From Branchiostoma belcheri (Eukaryota > Chordata > Leptocardii > Amphioxiformes > Branchiostomatidae): a stretch of 64,000 nt of DNA. The notes beneath the pieces are model-generated. The model made no database searches, was not told the origin of the DNA, and worked only from the letters and a program-made list of their open reading frames with translations. Where the stretch lies: assembly GCF_001625305.1 (NCBI RefSeq), contig NW_017804043.1, positions 731,908 to 795,907 of the forward strand. Direction: 5' to 3'. The translations under genes and the position numbers were made by a program. Below are positions 1 through 9,600 of this stretch, one piece after another; positions within the stretch are counted from its first letter, which is position 1, and the number at the start of each line of letters is the position of its first letter.

Positions 1-440
1 TTCCCTCATGTTTCTTCTTCTCCTTCTCCTCCTTCTCCTCCTTCTCCTCCTGCCACACAGTCAAAGGGATTCAACTCTGTCATTTTTTAGTCAAATGACC
101 TGAAATTTGGCAAGGAGGTAGAGTGGGCCAATACCCCTAGGCGTTTTTTTCATTTTTTTGATACATGCCTTTGAAAAATTTTTATGAAGGTTTTTTGGGG
201 CATTTTTCGACAAAAAATGGATTTTTGGATCCTGAGCGCTGGTTTTACAACCAAATGATCTGAAATTCGGTATAAGGGTACCTTGAACATGTGTTTACAG
301 AATAGCAGTCACATGTTTGGCATACACCATTTCCAAATGACTCATTTAGGGGACTTTAATGGCTATTTTCAGCCAAAAAAGGGGCCAAAAGTGCTGTACC
401 CGTTCCACGTTCGATCTAAAGAATGCCCGTTCTATCTGCC
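1..440 (+). mobile_element. Dispersed repeat fragment (Helitron-like family), truncated by the window edge
   Basis: From the first base this matches, with many substitutions, the element at 29367-30037. Both share a CTTCTCC-rich stretch, the phrase 'cctgaaatttggcatgg' (with variants), 'gtagagtgggccaatacc' and 'gacatacacca'. The 3' terminus of the family is missing here and similarity fades after about 400. No protein is encoded. Family placement rests on the 3' end seen in the 29 kb copy. Confidence 0.6.
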
Positions 441-1140
441 GTTGGCCATCGAACACATCGAACATTGCGGGTTACCTGAGGTCACGTTGCACGTAAGTCG
501 TGCACAATGACCCACACATTCAATTTTATGTAACGTTACCTAGATTTTTACGTCATCAGTCATCTACAATCACGACGAGGGAATATGCAGACCATCCTAA
601 TCCTGGGTGCCGCAAAGTTTTTCGGAAGGTATGTGTAACTTGTAAGAAAATATTCGTCACTCCCGGCGCGGCACAAGAACTCATGCCGACTAAATGGTTC
701 GCTACCTGAAGACTTTCCACAACCATGATGATATTATACTTATATTAGAAAGGAATATGTTAATAGATCAATCATGTTGAAATGATAATTGTAATACATG
801 GTTCTATTTAATATCGGTAGTTTTGTTTCTTATTTTGATGGGGGAAACTGTCAAAAATCGAGGGGACGCAAACCGATATCGGCGCACTTCCGGGTGCATA
901 ACGCCAAAATTTCTCGACGATTGTGTAAAAATGGCCACTCATTTGCCGCCTCCGGTAGCGTGTACATGGTAGTGCGATCATATCGTGCCGAAGTCAGCGT
1001 CAAACGTCAAAAAAGCCGCGTAAAAATATACATGTAGTTGCAAAACACATTTCCAGCCGCGCTCAGCAGAGCTTCGCTGTCACAAACAGCACGGACGGAC
1101 CCTGCATGCTTCATTAACATATGCAAGTAGCAAAGCACTG
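441..1140. other. Unassigned sequence, no gene recognised
   Basis: Short open frames occur on both strands, but none has a recognisable domain, signal peptide or good splice-site context. GC content is somewhat higher around 850-1020 than in the AT-rich block that follows. It could include an intron of the minus-strand relaxin-like gene, whose second exon must lie to the left. Confidence 0.4.
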
Positions 1141-1144
1141 CTAC

Positions 1145-1190
1145 GCTCTGATTGGTTCACCTTTGATGACCTGCGCTCTGATTGGCTAGA
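1145..1190 (-). promoter_or_regulatory. Pair of inverted CCAAT boxes spaced 30 bp
   Basis: ATTGG occurs at 1151-1155 and again at 1181-1185, each inside the same extended string CTCTGATTGG. On the minus strand these read CCAATCAGAG, a good NF-Y-type site. The spacing of exactly 30 bp keeps both on one helical face, and a GC-rich stretch with GGGGCGCGCG follows at about 1210. This is typical of a TATA-less promoter, but no gene start could be tied to it. Functional assignment is inference. Confidence 0.35.
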
Positions 1191-2039
1191 ACGAAGCCGG
1201 CTGCATGCCGGGGCGCGCGAAGTGAAGAGAACTCGAGCCACATGTTTACGCTGCTTTATACCTTATTTCTACGACTAATTAGCAACATCCTAGTGACGAA
1301 ATGCGTACTCAAAAGAATTTTTTTCGGGAATAAATATATATGTACATGTGGGACTTGTGGTGCCTTTGGCGTAATTTTGTTGGTCACGTACAACGTAATG
1401 TAACACGGAAGTGCACGGAGTCGGACGATTATGGAGTCGCGGCACGGCTTTCCGTCCGGTCCCACTCTAAACAAAAAAGGACATAACAAAACTACAACCA
1501 AAAACTAGGCCTAGAATTAGCCATAAAATGTTTGCAGGCACGTGTAAATATGCTGCCTTTTTTCGAGTGTTATAGGCATTTTCCGCGATGTTTTTGCACA
1601 TCCCTAACGTTACCTCACGCCCGCCGCCTATTACAATGTACGGCGGACCGGGGCATTTATAACTTCAGATCATCTAGGATTGCATATTCGGTGGTAAAGT
1701 AAGTAAACAAACAGAGAAAAACAGTAAAATAAAGTTGACAAACTATAGAAACGCTTGCCTGGGCAACAGTGACAAAAGAAAATATCGATCTAATTGATGC
1801 ACCGGTGATCGTTAAAACGTTTTAAACGTTATACAATATAGTAAAATGCATGCGCAGGCTAGATCAACGTTCCTTCCGCTGTTCCAGCAGTGCGCCGGTA
1901 GTAAATCATGCAATACTAGCGCGTTTGTAAACGGGTTAGTAACGAAAAAGTAACCAGTTAGTAACGGAAAACTAACGAGTTAGAAATGCGATCATAGTAA
2001 CGGTGGTGATTGTAACTATAACGGGAACGGCACTGTAGT

Positions 2040-2300
2040 AATTTCATAGTATACACAAATCATGTATAGCATATTCAACATCTGATATTTGTAGTTGCAT
2101 GGTATATGTATGATATATATAATCATGTCAATCATATGTAGATTATTCAATATATGAATGTAGTGTTTTATAGTATATGTAAGTCATGTATATCTTATTC
2201 AATATTTATGTATAGTGTCATAGTGCATTTAATTAATGTATAGTTCAATATGTATGTATGTATAGTTTTATAGTTCATCCATATATATTTACAAAGTTAT
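2040..2300. repeat. AT-rich degenerate tandem repeat, about 70 bp unit
   Basis: Runs of 'attcaatat(a/t)tatg' followed by 'gtatagtg' and 'tcatgtata' recur about four times (near 2070, 2145, 2200 and 2250). No coding potential is visible. Confidence 0.45.
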
Positions 2301-2559
2301 GTATAGTTTCCTTTTCTTTGCAATTAGACCTTCAAAATGTATCAAATCTCATCATTGTTAGTATTTACATACCTGCTATAAGATTGTGCGATATATAAGA
2401 GAGATGTGAAATTTTGTAAGTAAAGCTGTCGAGATTCAAAGTGCTGATCTTGCATCTTTGTTATCAATTACATAGCTCTAATATAATTCATTTATTTGAG
2501 AATCTTCCAGTTTTGCACTGGGGTGAGTTTGGAATAGTCCACTTTTGCGTGGGAGGGAG

Positions 2560-2610
2560 ATGGACTGAAATATGCTGTATTTGCTCCCAAGCAAATGTCG
2601 GCCTTTCTAG
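2560..2610 (+). mobile_element. Helitron-like 3' terminus
   Basis: A stem-loop (ATTTGCT 2579-2585 pairing with AGCAAAT 2590-2596) is followed 10 bases later by CTAG (2607-2610) and then T. A short hairpin about 10 nt before a terminal CTRR, inserted before T, is the signature of Helitron 3' ends. The same 30 bp recurs at 30005-30037. The 5' end of this copy is not identifiable. Confidence 0.55.
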
Positions 2611-2974
2611 TTTGCTCAAGTGTTTTGAAATATGTCGAAAACAGACACACGCTAGTGCAAAATTAAACCATGCGACTTTGTTTTGAGTAAGTATGGGACA
2701 TTTTTTTAAATGCCCTTTTAAATACGGACCAGACAATTGGTAGAACATGGCGTCATATTTAAAAATACATAATATGTGACAACTCTGAATCGTTATCAAA
2801 CATTTCCAATTTCTATATTATCAATAAAAAACAACCAATGCTAATGCAACCCTGTACTTACAACGTCCCTGGTTTACTGGTGTCCGTAAAAGTATCAAAA
2901 TCGTAACACTGCGAATTCTGACAAAAATAGGCATCACCAAGGTAACAAGCTAAGAAACAAAATGTCAGTCTTAC

Positions 2975-3218
2975 CTTTTGTCTTTCCTCCCGTCTTTCCT
3001 GCTTCTTGAGAAGTCTCGGATTTCGGGATCTCAAATTCTTCCAGACTTCTCCTCCTTCTCCCCTGGTCCGGGCACACTCGTACCACGGTTCGGATGAAGT
3101 CTCGCCCGCAGAGCCGTACGGGCGCCAGTCGGGGAGTGCTGTTGTTCGCTTCCGTTAGCCCCAACATCGCGACAGCTAAAACAACTGTTAGCATCAGGCT
3201 TGGCTTGCAGAACTTCAT
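2975..3218 (-). CDS. Relaxin/insulin-like peptide precursor, first coding exon (signal peptide and B chain)
   Basis: Encodes a secreted prohormone of the insulin/relaxin superfamily. Residues 1-24 form a clear signal peptide (hydrophobic core TVVLAVAMLG, ending TEA). The B chain follows, with V34-R-L-C37-G38 then ten residues and C49, the exact LCGx10C spacing of the family. R39, R43 and V46 form RxxxRxx(I/V), the receptor-contact motif of relaxins rather than insulins. R54-R57 is a tetrabasic furin-type cleavage site opening the C-peptide. The exon ends in the C-peptide after base 1 of codon 82, at a GTAAGA donor read on the minus strand (2974-2969). Phase 1 is the usual insulin-family intron phase. 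The A-chain exon (CCxxxC) was not found in the remaining 2.9 kb to the left and is probably outside the window. An oddity: Pro50 follows the second B-chain Cys, where relaxins usually have Gly. No specific gene name is assigned. Confidence 0.85.
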
Positions 3219-3261
3219 GTTTCAACTTCAGGGTACCTCTTCTTTGGAGTCACTCTTAACT

Positions 3262-3505
3262 TGTTGTAGAGAGATTCCGCGTGCCGATTGCTTCCCTCAA
3301 TGACAGAGGGTTGAATTTATAGGGAAATGTTTTCCAAGGTTCTGTGAATCGGCCAGGAGGTTGAAGTGACCACGTTTTAGGGGAGTCCCCGCTCTTGTAG
3401 TAGAGAGATTCGGCTTGCCGATTGCTCAACGAAGGAGGGTTGAATTTATAGGGAAATGTTTTCAGACGTTCTGTGAATCGACCAGGAGGTTGATTTGACC
3501 ACACG
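3262..3505 (-). promoter_or_regulatory. Tandemly duplicated TATA promoter of the relaxin-like gene
   Basis: Two copies of a block of about 130 bp lie directly upstream of the minus-strand start codon. On the minus strand each contains the same TATA box, CCCTATAAATTCAACCC, with the TATA core at 3315-3321 and 3444-3450. Both share flanks ('gtagagagattc', 'ttgccgattgct', 'ttctgtgaatcg', 'ccaggaggttga'). The proximal TATA is about 97 bp from the ATG, leaving room for a start site near 3288 and a 5' leader of about 70 bases. The distal copy could act as an alternative promoter. A CACGTG lies just beyond at about 3503. Promoter activity is inferred. Confidence 0.6.
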
Positions 3506-3548
3506 TGACGCAGGATCTAGATGACTAACTCTGCGTTGGCGTAATGCG

Positions 3549-3562
3549 TTCGAACGTTCGAA
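3549..3562. promoter_or_regulatory. 14-bp perfect palindrome TTCGAACGTTCGAA
   Basis: The string is its own reverse complement and contains GAAcgTTC, a minimal heat-shock-element dimer. It sits about 330 bp upstream of the relaxin-like start codon. Function is unproven. Confidence 0.3.
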
Positions 3563-3894
3563 CAGCAGTTAACACTAATGTATCATACGGATGGAAAGTT
3601 TGGTCAATTGTACTTACTGTCCGCTCTGATAGTTTTCTCTGGTTACAGCCGGATGCTTCTGAGTAAAGTTTCGCGTATAAACAAAGGCGAGTCCGTGAAA
3701 GTATCCGATCCGGACTTCCGATGGGCGTGAGCGCGGTTAAGTAGCGGTGAAGAAGATGTTTTTGTTCCGGTGCCTGAGCTCGCTTCCTTCGTAACTTCTC
3801 CTGGGACCGTAAGAAGCTTATTATTTGAAGATGTGTACAAAAACAGGAAGAGTATAGTTACCACAGAGTCGTTGTTACGTCAAGTCGAAGTCCC

Positions 3895-4215
3895 TGGTGT
3901 ACGCTTTTTCCGTCTGACCGCTTTTAAGGTGCTGTATCTTGGAATACTGACGACAAAACACCCTCCGTTTCTTCACACAGCCGTACGAACCTGCTTTCCG
4001 TATGGCCACTTCTCTTTTGTATCTTGGACCGCTTCTAAGCTGATGTATCTTGGAAAATAGGCGACAAAACACCCTCCGTTTCTTCACACAGTGGAACGAA
4101 CCTGTTTTCCGTATGGCCGCTTCTCAGTTGTATCTTGGACCGCCAAGCTGATGTATCTTGGAACGTTAGCGACAAAAGAAAACAGCGCTCTGTTTCTTCA
4201 CATGAATCTGTTCGT
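3895..4215. repeat. Tandem repeat, about 112 bp unit, three copies
   Basis: The phrase 'ccgtttcttcacaca' recurs at about 3966, 4077 and (diverged) 4191. Shared segments include 'gatgtatcttgga', 'gcgacaaaa' and 'cgtatggccrcttctc'. Open frames through it on both strands come from the repeat period and resemble no known protein. Confidence 0.7.
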
Positions 4216-4824
4216 ACGGACGATGCCGGTGGAGTGTCGAGTACTACACTGGGAGACGTTTTTATACACACGCGGGTGAGTTTATCAAAGGAGAGGCCTC
4301 ACCTGGTTTTGAAAAGCGGGCCACGCTTCAGTAAAAAACCTTTGTCCTTGAGTTTTCAATGCACTTCCGTGATGGCATTGAAAGGGGTGCTGGCTCTTTG
4401 ATGACCGCGTGCTACGCTCGTGTTAGGTTTTTTCCCATGCATAATTCTAATGACGTGTGCCCCCGCCCTATAGCTACATTGTTGGTGTTGTTGTTTCTGA
4501 TTTGGCACATGCTGACGGACACGTGTGGTGTGATGTCACCTGACACACGCCCCCAAATCACGACCTGAACTCCGCTTGTTCACGTGAACACCTCGCTAAC
4601 AGGTGGCGGCTCGCGTGCAGCGGTCTGAAAATCCTCAAGGCGGACTTAATTTCAAGGAAGAAAAAATGTTATGGTTGTCAGACAGGACGTAAAGCTGGAA
4701 GTCTCACATTGGAGGAGATATAAATTTGTTGAAACTAGTAGTAGAGGTTTAGGCTTCGGTTTATCTGGCGTCTTTAAAGTGTTTTTATCGAACTTGCTCT
4801 CCTTTTTGGACCAGCATCTTTTTA

Positions 4825-4917
4825 ACGCAAATGGTAAACGTCTGGCAGATGGTCACTGCCTGCTGGTCAATTTGGTACCGTCTTTGCAGCCACCGAAATA
4901 TCTGCTTGAATATTTTC
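4825..4917. mobile_element. Foldback-element fragment (right arm)
   Basis: The segment 'ggtcaatttggtaccgtctttgcagccaccgaaatatctgcttgaatatt' (split by substitutions) matches the right arm of the elements at 57224-57541 and 62621-62784. The left arm is missing or diverged. Confidence 0.45.
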
Positions 4918-5112
4918 CAAAGCAGCAGCCTTGACACATGCGTAGCACGTGGAGGTCGTCAGAGTAAAAATACATCCCACGTGCGTCCACCGCCACGTGC
5001 CACAGGTGTTACCTGTTTGTACCTGACAGCTACATCCCCTAAATATATATTGTCTGTTTCCTCACGCGGCTAGCCACATGCACGTCTAGCTATTTCAGAA
5101 CCTCCTACCTGT

Positions 5113-5288
5113 GTGGGGTCGTGTGGCGCAACGGCAGCGTGCGCGACTCGGAATCAAGAGGTCCCGGGTTCGAGTCCTGACATGCCACCGATCTTGTCCA
5201 GTATTCGTTTCTATGTGCGGGACACAACACCAGCAACAGCTGCCTCTGTTCCGCGTGTATTGCACTGTTGCAATTTCAATAAATCAAA
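5113..5288 (+). mobile_element. tRNA-derived SINE (family A), internally shortened
   Basis: The head GGGGTCGTGTGGCGCAACGG carries a tRNA A box (TGGCGCAACGG). A perfect B box, GGTTCGAGTCC, follows 43 bases later, so an RNA polymerase III promoter is present. The body ends 'tgcaatttcaataaatcaaa'. Compared with the copy at 34951-35201 it lacks about 65 bp between 'gatcttgt' and 'ccagtattcg'. A functional tRNA is excluded because no cloverleaf with a clear anticodon stem forms and the sequence is repeated. Confidence 0.85.
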
Positions 5289-5333
5289 CCTCCTACCTTC
5301 TATATCCAGAACCGTGTCCATCTAGTAATATCT

Positions 5334-5445
5334 AAGCAGATCCTAGGGTGGCAAAAGACCCTTGGGTGGCATATTGGACCCTCTCTGGCCAATGGGCACT
5401 GCCTGGCAAATTTGATACTGTCTTTTGCCACCCTGGGATTTGCTT
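5334..5445. mobile_element. Short foldback (inverted-repeat) element
   Basis: AAGCAGATCCTAGGGTGGCA at 5334 is inverted at 5421-5445 (TGCCACCCTGGGATTTGCTT). The loop contains 'ggcaaatttgatactgtc'. This is the inner module of the larger foldback at 57224-57541 and a relative of that at 62621-62784. Confidence 0.7.
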
Positions 5446-5534
5446 GGAGATTACCTAAATAGTTTGCTTGTTTGTTTGTTAGATTAAGATATCCATTCTT
5501 GTGCCAATTCACATTATTCCCAGTCATATTCGAA

Positions 5535-5700
5535 AGGTGTGGTGGGTTCTTTAACGTGCGTGGGGTGTGGCTGTCCCCAAACCCGGGACCTCCATTTAAC
5601 GTCCTATCCGAGGGACGTTCCTAACAAAAGATAGGTACTCATTTTCACCTGAGCGAAGTGAAGAAAGTCCTTGTAAAGTGCCAAGGGCACAAGATCTGCT
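5535..5700 (-). mobile_element. Degenerate SINE fragment
   Basis: Contains 'aacccgggacctcc' and 'cattttcacctgagcgaagtgaagaaagtc...gtaaagtgccaagggcacaagatc', the middle module of SINE family A read backwards. The upstream part resembles the tail of SINE family B. It may be a chimera of two insertions. Confidence 0.5.
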
Positions 5701-6018
5701 TAGAGACTACAATTTCTAATCTTCCTAGCCGCTTCTGAAGCTAGGTTCCCTCACGTGGCAAGCCACCTGCACTTCCCAACGTGAACTCACTGACAAGAGA
5801 TTACTTTCTCACGATATTTCTACTGTATCTTCCAACTTCTGTATCACAGGAGTAATTAGCGTGAACGCCGAGGCCAACACGTGAACGGTATCAACCAGAA
5901 TAGTGCTTATGAGGTGGATTCTTCAAAACCCAGTGGAATAGAAAGTTAAGGAATAGGAAAAATGTTATTATGCGACCTGGTTACCCTGCCCAAACCCTAG
6001 CAAACGCTTGTGAACATT

Positions 6019-6097
6019 AGCCTCTACCAGGCTTCAGAGGTGGCTAGAAAGAGTATAAATTGGCGAAAAGACAGATAACATGCCAGTGGAGTTGGTC
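6019..6097. mobile_element. Left arm of the 57-kb foldback family
   Basis: The segment beginning 'agcctctaccaggcttcaga' and containing 'aaattggc', 'gataacatgcca' and 'ggagttgg' matches 57224-57302. No matching right arm follows, so this is a truncated copy. Confidence 0.55.
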
Positions 6098-6442
6098 TAC
6101 TTTTATATTATAATACCATCTAACAGGACACATTCAAACAGGTGTCCATTCCCGCCCTCCCAGCATGCAACGCAGTATTCTGGATTATACGATTTATACG
6201 AAAGGAGGTGATCTTCATAATATTTGCATACCTTACATATTGCTGATATTCATAAATCAAACATATATGGAAAATTGAAAATAAAACTGTGTTAAACCAT
6301 TGGTATATATATGGTTGTATCGTTTTTGGTAGATAAACTGTACTTTTCTTGTGTAAAAAAATAAAGAGTTACTCCCCCATTTCACAGTTGTGGTACATCC
6401 CACTAAAACATGGCCGCCTTTATTTTGGTCGAAGCCGTTTTT

Positions 6443-6454
6443 GTGCCCAGCAAC
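6443..6454 (+). promoter_or_regulatory. X-box-like RFX site upstream of MINDY4
   Basis: GTGCCCAGCAAC differs by one base from the consensus GTNRCC-N0-3-RGYAAC (the R position is C). It starts 96 bp upstream of the MINDY4 start codon, the usual place for X-boxes in ciliary genes. No TATA box is obvious in the same interval. Whether MINDY4 is ciliary here is inference. Confidence 0.35.
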
Positions 6455-6538
6455 GGGATTTTTACCCATTATGTAGCCAAAAGGAGCGGATAAAAATCAC
6501 ATGAGGGATTTTAGGTGGTGTTTCTGATATCTGGGACA

Positions 6539-6601
6539 ATGGAGAACAGTAGCGTTGAGAACGTAGCGTCCTCTTTGGTCAGGGAATACCTGAGTCGAAA
6601 G
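6539..6601 (+). CDS. MINDY4: MINDY4 exon 1
   Basis: Codons 1-21, phase 0 exit at GTAAGT. The start ATG (6539-6541) is supported by homology of the first residues, [20 protein letters not shown], to the vertebrate N terminus. Confidence 0.92.
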
Positions 6602-9600
6602 GTAAGTTACCCGTAAGAAAATATTTATGAAGACTTCAGATCGATTGAAAGGGTTGGCAGGTGTATAATATTCTTTCCATAATAAATGTAGAAAAGTAAA
6701 AACCGCTAAGAATATAGAATAGTACAGAGAGTCTGGTTTTCTATGTTCAATATCAAAAGCTATCCATAAACTCCAAAGGTAACGGTACCTTGCGAAGTTT
6801 ATACGGAGCTACACTGTGTTCGGGGGGAGGGGGGCAGTTTACAGTTACAAAGTACCTGGTGTATTATGACCAAGTGAAAGCCAACACATAGAGACTACCT
6901 CTAAGGAGAATGTAAGTAGTAAGTACAACATCAGAAAGTGTGATACCATGCAAGGGGTTTTAATCAGTTTTATTTGTGAAGAAGAAGATAGAACTACAGA
7001 CAGAGGATTGGGAGAGGGGTTTCCGGAAAAGGCTGTGCTGTGCATGTGCATGTGCTGTGCCCCTCTTCAGGGCCCCAAGCCATCACATGTTAAGGGGCAT
7101 TATGTGACTTTTTGACAATACAAAAAGTATATTTTCCATTCTTTTCTTTACATAGTACGTTGACTTAACCCTTTAGTGTTCCAGAATAATACGCAGCAAC
7201 AAAAATACAACATTCTTGCTCCTTATGAGCTTACAAAACTGTGAATGATCTTCTTTTCAAACCTCTGGCCACACCGCACATACATGTATGGTTAGTCTCC
7301 TGCAGGTAAGCTGGACCCTCTATGGCCGGCCAACTCCTCTGGCCAATGATGTTCCCCTTAGCCAATTTCTACTATTTATTCAGCCTGCAAAGGAGTCTGG
7401 TGGAGACTAACATATGGTATTGTCCACATATGGTACATGTACCTCCCAGTGGGGCGTCAGTTGACAGCTTTGTACAAATTTCTGAAAGACCTCATAATTT
7501 ACCAGATTTTTTATCTCTTTTGAAGGGATAATGGCACAGTTTATTGATACCCAATAAGATACACTAAGTTGATAATCATATTCCGCTTCATGTCAAAGAT
7601 ATGAGTGTTTCCAATTAAGAAGTCAATCTTGTGACATGTGCTCCTGTCTATCTATCCTGTCATGCCCGACCAATTAGCCACACTTGGGGGGCCAACCACT
7701 GCCTGTTGTTGTTGTTGTTGTCCTGAGCAAACCGGTGGCACCGGGAACTGAACAAGAACTGTTTGAACGCACAAAATATACGTCAGAAATGTGAAATAAT
7801 GACACAAATGTGTTAAAAAGTGATAGTAACTGTTGATAACACCGAAATTTAGCATAATTAGAATATTTTAAAATTTTTGCGTAAAAAGTTTCATAATGTG
7901 ATGGCTTGGGGCCCTGAAGAGGGGCACAGCACATGCACATGCACAGCACAGCCTTTTCCGGAAACCCTTGGGAGAGAGAGATAAGTAGAGAGATGGGTAG
8001 AGACATATACCTGTAGCTACATGGATAGGTTGGTAGAGAAACAGGCATATATAGGAGAGAGAGAGAGAGAGTGTGTGTGTGAGATTGAGTGTGTGTGTGT
8101 ATGTGTGAGTGTGTGTGAGATCTCTAGAGAGGAAAGAGGAGAGAGAGAGAGAAGGAGACAGGGAGAGATGGAAATGGACATAGGGATGGGTACATAAGGG
8201 CATAGCTATAGACAGATTGACAGATAGATTAGAATACAACATATATAGCTAGGTACATGTAGATAACTTAGATAAACAGGCAGATGGAGGGTAGATACTC
8301 ATTAAATACTGATACTTAGTAGTACTTCTATGAGATGCATCCATGTTGTTAGCCTCCGTAGCAGGCTTATAGAACTGGGGGTTTGGTGGTCTTCGGCTGT
8401 TTTCTGATATCAAAAATGGGGGTAATTCAACCAGGCCGGCTATGCTGTCTATATGCAATCAGAAAATAGCACATAAAAGCTCCCAAAGACTATGAAAACC
8501 CCCAAACCCCCAGTTTTTGGCATGCTATGGAGGCTACCAAGTTGTCCTGTATTCCTGTGCAGGGTCTGAAGGGTACATTACAGACCATGGACAGTGAGAT
8601 GCCTCGCACAGATGGCAGCATCAGTAACCGGCTACAGCTGGCCAAGGAACTACACCTGGAATATCTCATGAAGAAAAACAAGGTACAGCATCATCATCAT
8701 ACTCATAGTTTACCCACATACCAAGTTCAACATCAGGGGCAAAGTAGGGGGAGTATTATAGGTTGTATCATATACATTTGTATAACAAAAATTATACAGC
8801 ATTGATTCTTTTCTTCATAATTTAATTCTTTTGTGAAGTCCTGTTTTGTAAATATTGATGAAAATTGTACTCTTTGCGATAGAGCATTTGAACTCACATT
8901 CCATGTTAGTGAAGCACAATTACACAGCTGCTAGGTAATGGTAAGTTATACTTGTACATGTGACTGTGTTAACATATTAAGTCCAAATATCAAAACCTGG
9001 ATAGTGAGTCTTTTAGGCACAAGGATATTGATGACTAGTTTTCTTCATGCTGACATATTTTTTATAGGAAAGAAAGATGTTTATTCTTTTATTTCAGCTA
9101 TTGTCTCTTTGTTTGTAAGATATATCTAAATGGAGAACTTATTTTCCCACCTAGGAGTGTTCCCCTCCCCTGCGAGCCATGCTGGAAGTCATGACTAAGT
9201 ACTTCTTACAGAAGTTAGACGCCGGCAGAGAAGACAAGAGGCCGTCTTCAAGACACTCCTCTAGAGTGACTTCAGGTACAAGTTGATTGAACATGACCGG
9301 TTCTTTTCTGTTTGTAAATATCTCATTGATAGTCATACGTAGTGAATATGAATAACTTTGATAATATTAAGACATATTGTATGAGAAGCTTTCTTGAAAG
9401 ATTTAAAATACATTGTAGTTTTTTCTAAGTACATGAGGTAAATGTAGGAAACTTTTCCAATAGCTTAAGATTTCCTTGGTAGGACTCTAAATCCTGAAAC
9501 TTTCCTGGTAGTTCTAATTTTACAGTTTTCACAGTTAGCACTCCACTAAAATTCATTCACCATGAATACATGTATGTCCTTTTTTTTACTTACTTCATAG

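Larger units (their letters stand above)
4520..5883. promoter_or_regulatory. Cluster of seven CACGTG E-boxes upstream of MINDY4
   Basis: Exact CACGTG occurs at 4520, 4581, 4946, 4978, 4994, 5752 and 5878. About 0.3 would be expected by chance in 1.4 kb. Three of them lie within 55 bp (4946-4999). This palindrome binds bHLH-ZIP factors of the USF/MITF/TFE/MYC type. The cluster lies in the intergenic space between the relaxin-like gene and MINDY4, so either gene could be a target. Regulatory use is inference. Confidence 0.4.

Noticed and set aside
1761..1800. Possible A-chain Cys-Cys pair (minus strand) for the relaxin-like gene
   Set aside because: The CC is not followed by a third Cys at the required spacing and no acceptor or frame supports it.
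3875..4271. Several overlapping frames that might encode a small protein
   Set aside because: They follow a 112-bp tandem repeat, occur on both strands and show no domain.
5115..5190. tRNA gene with good A and B boxes
   Set aside because: It is continuous with a SINE body, is repeated at several other places in the window, and lacks a clean anticodon stem and acceptor pairing.
7868..8242. 124-codon Ser/Leu/His-rich minus-strand frame
   Set aside because: Runs through a GA/GT microsatellite and a transposon terminus.
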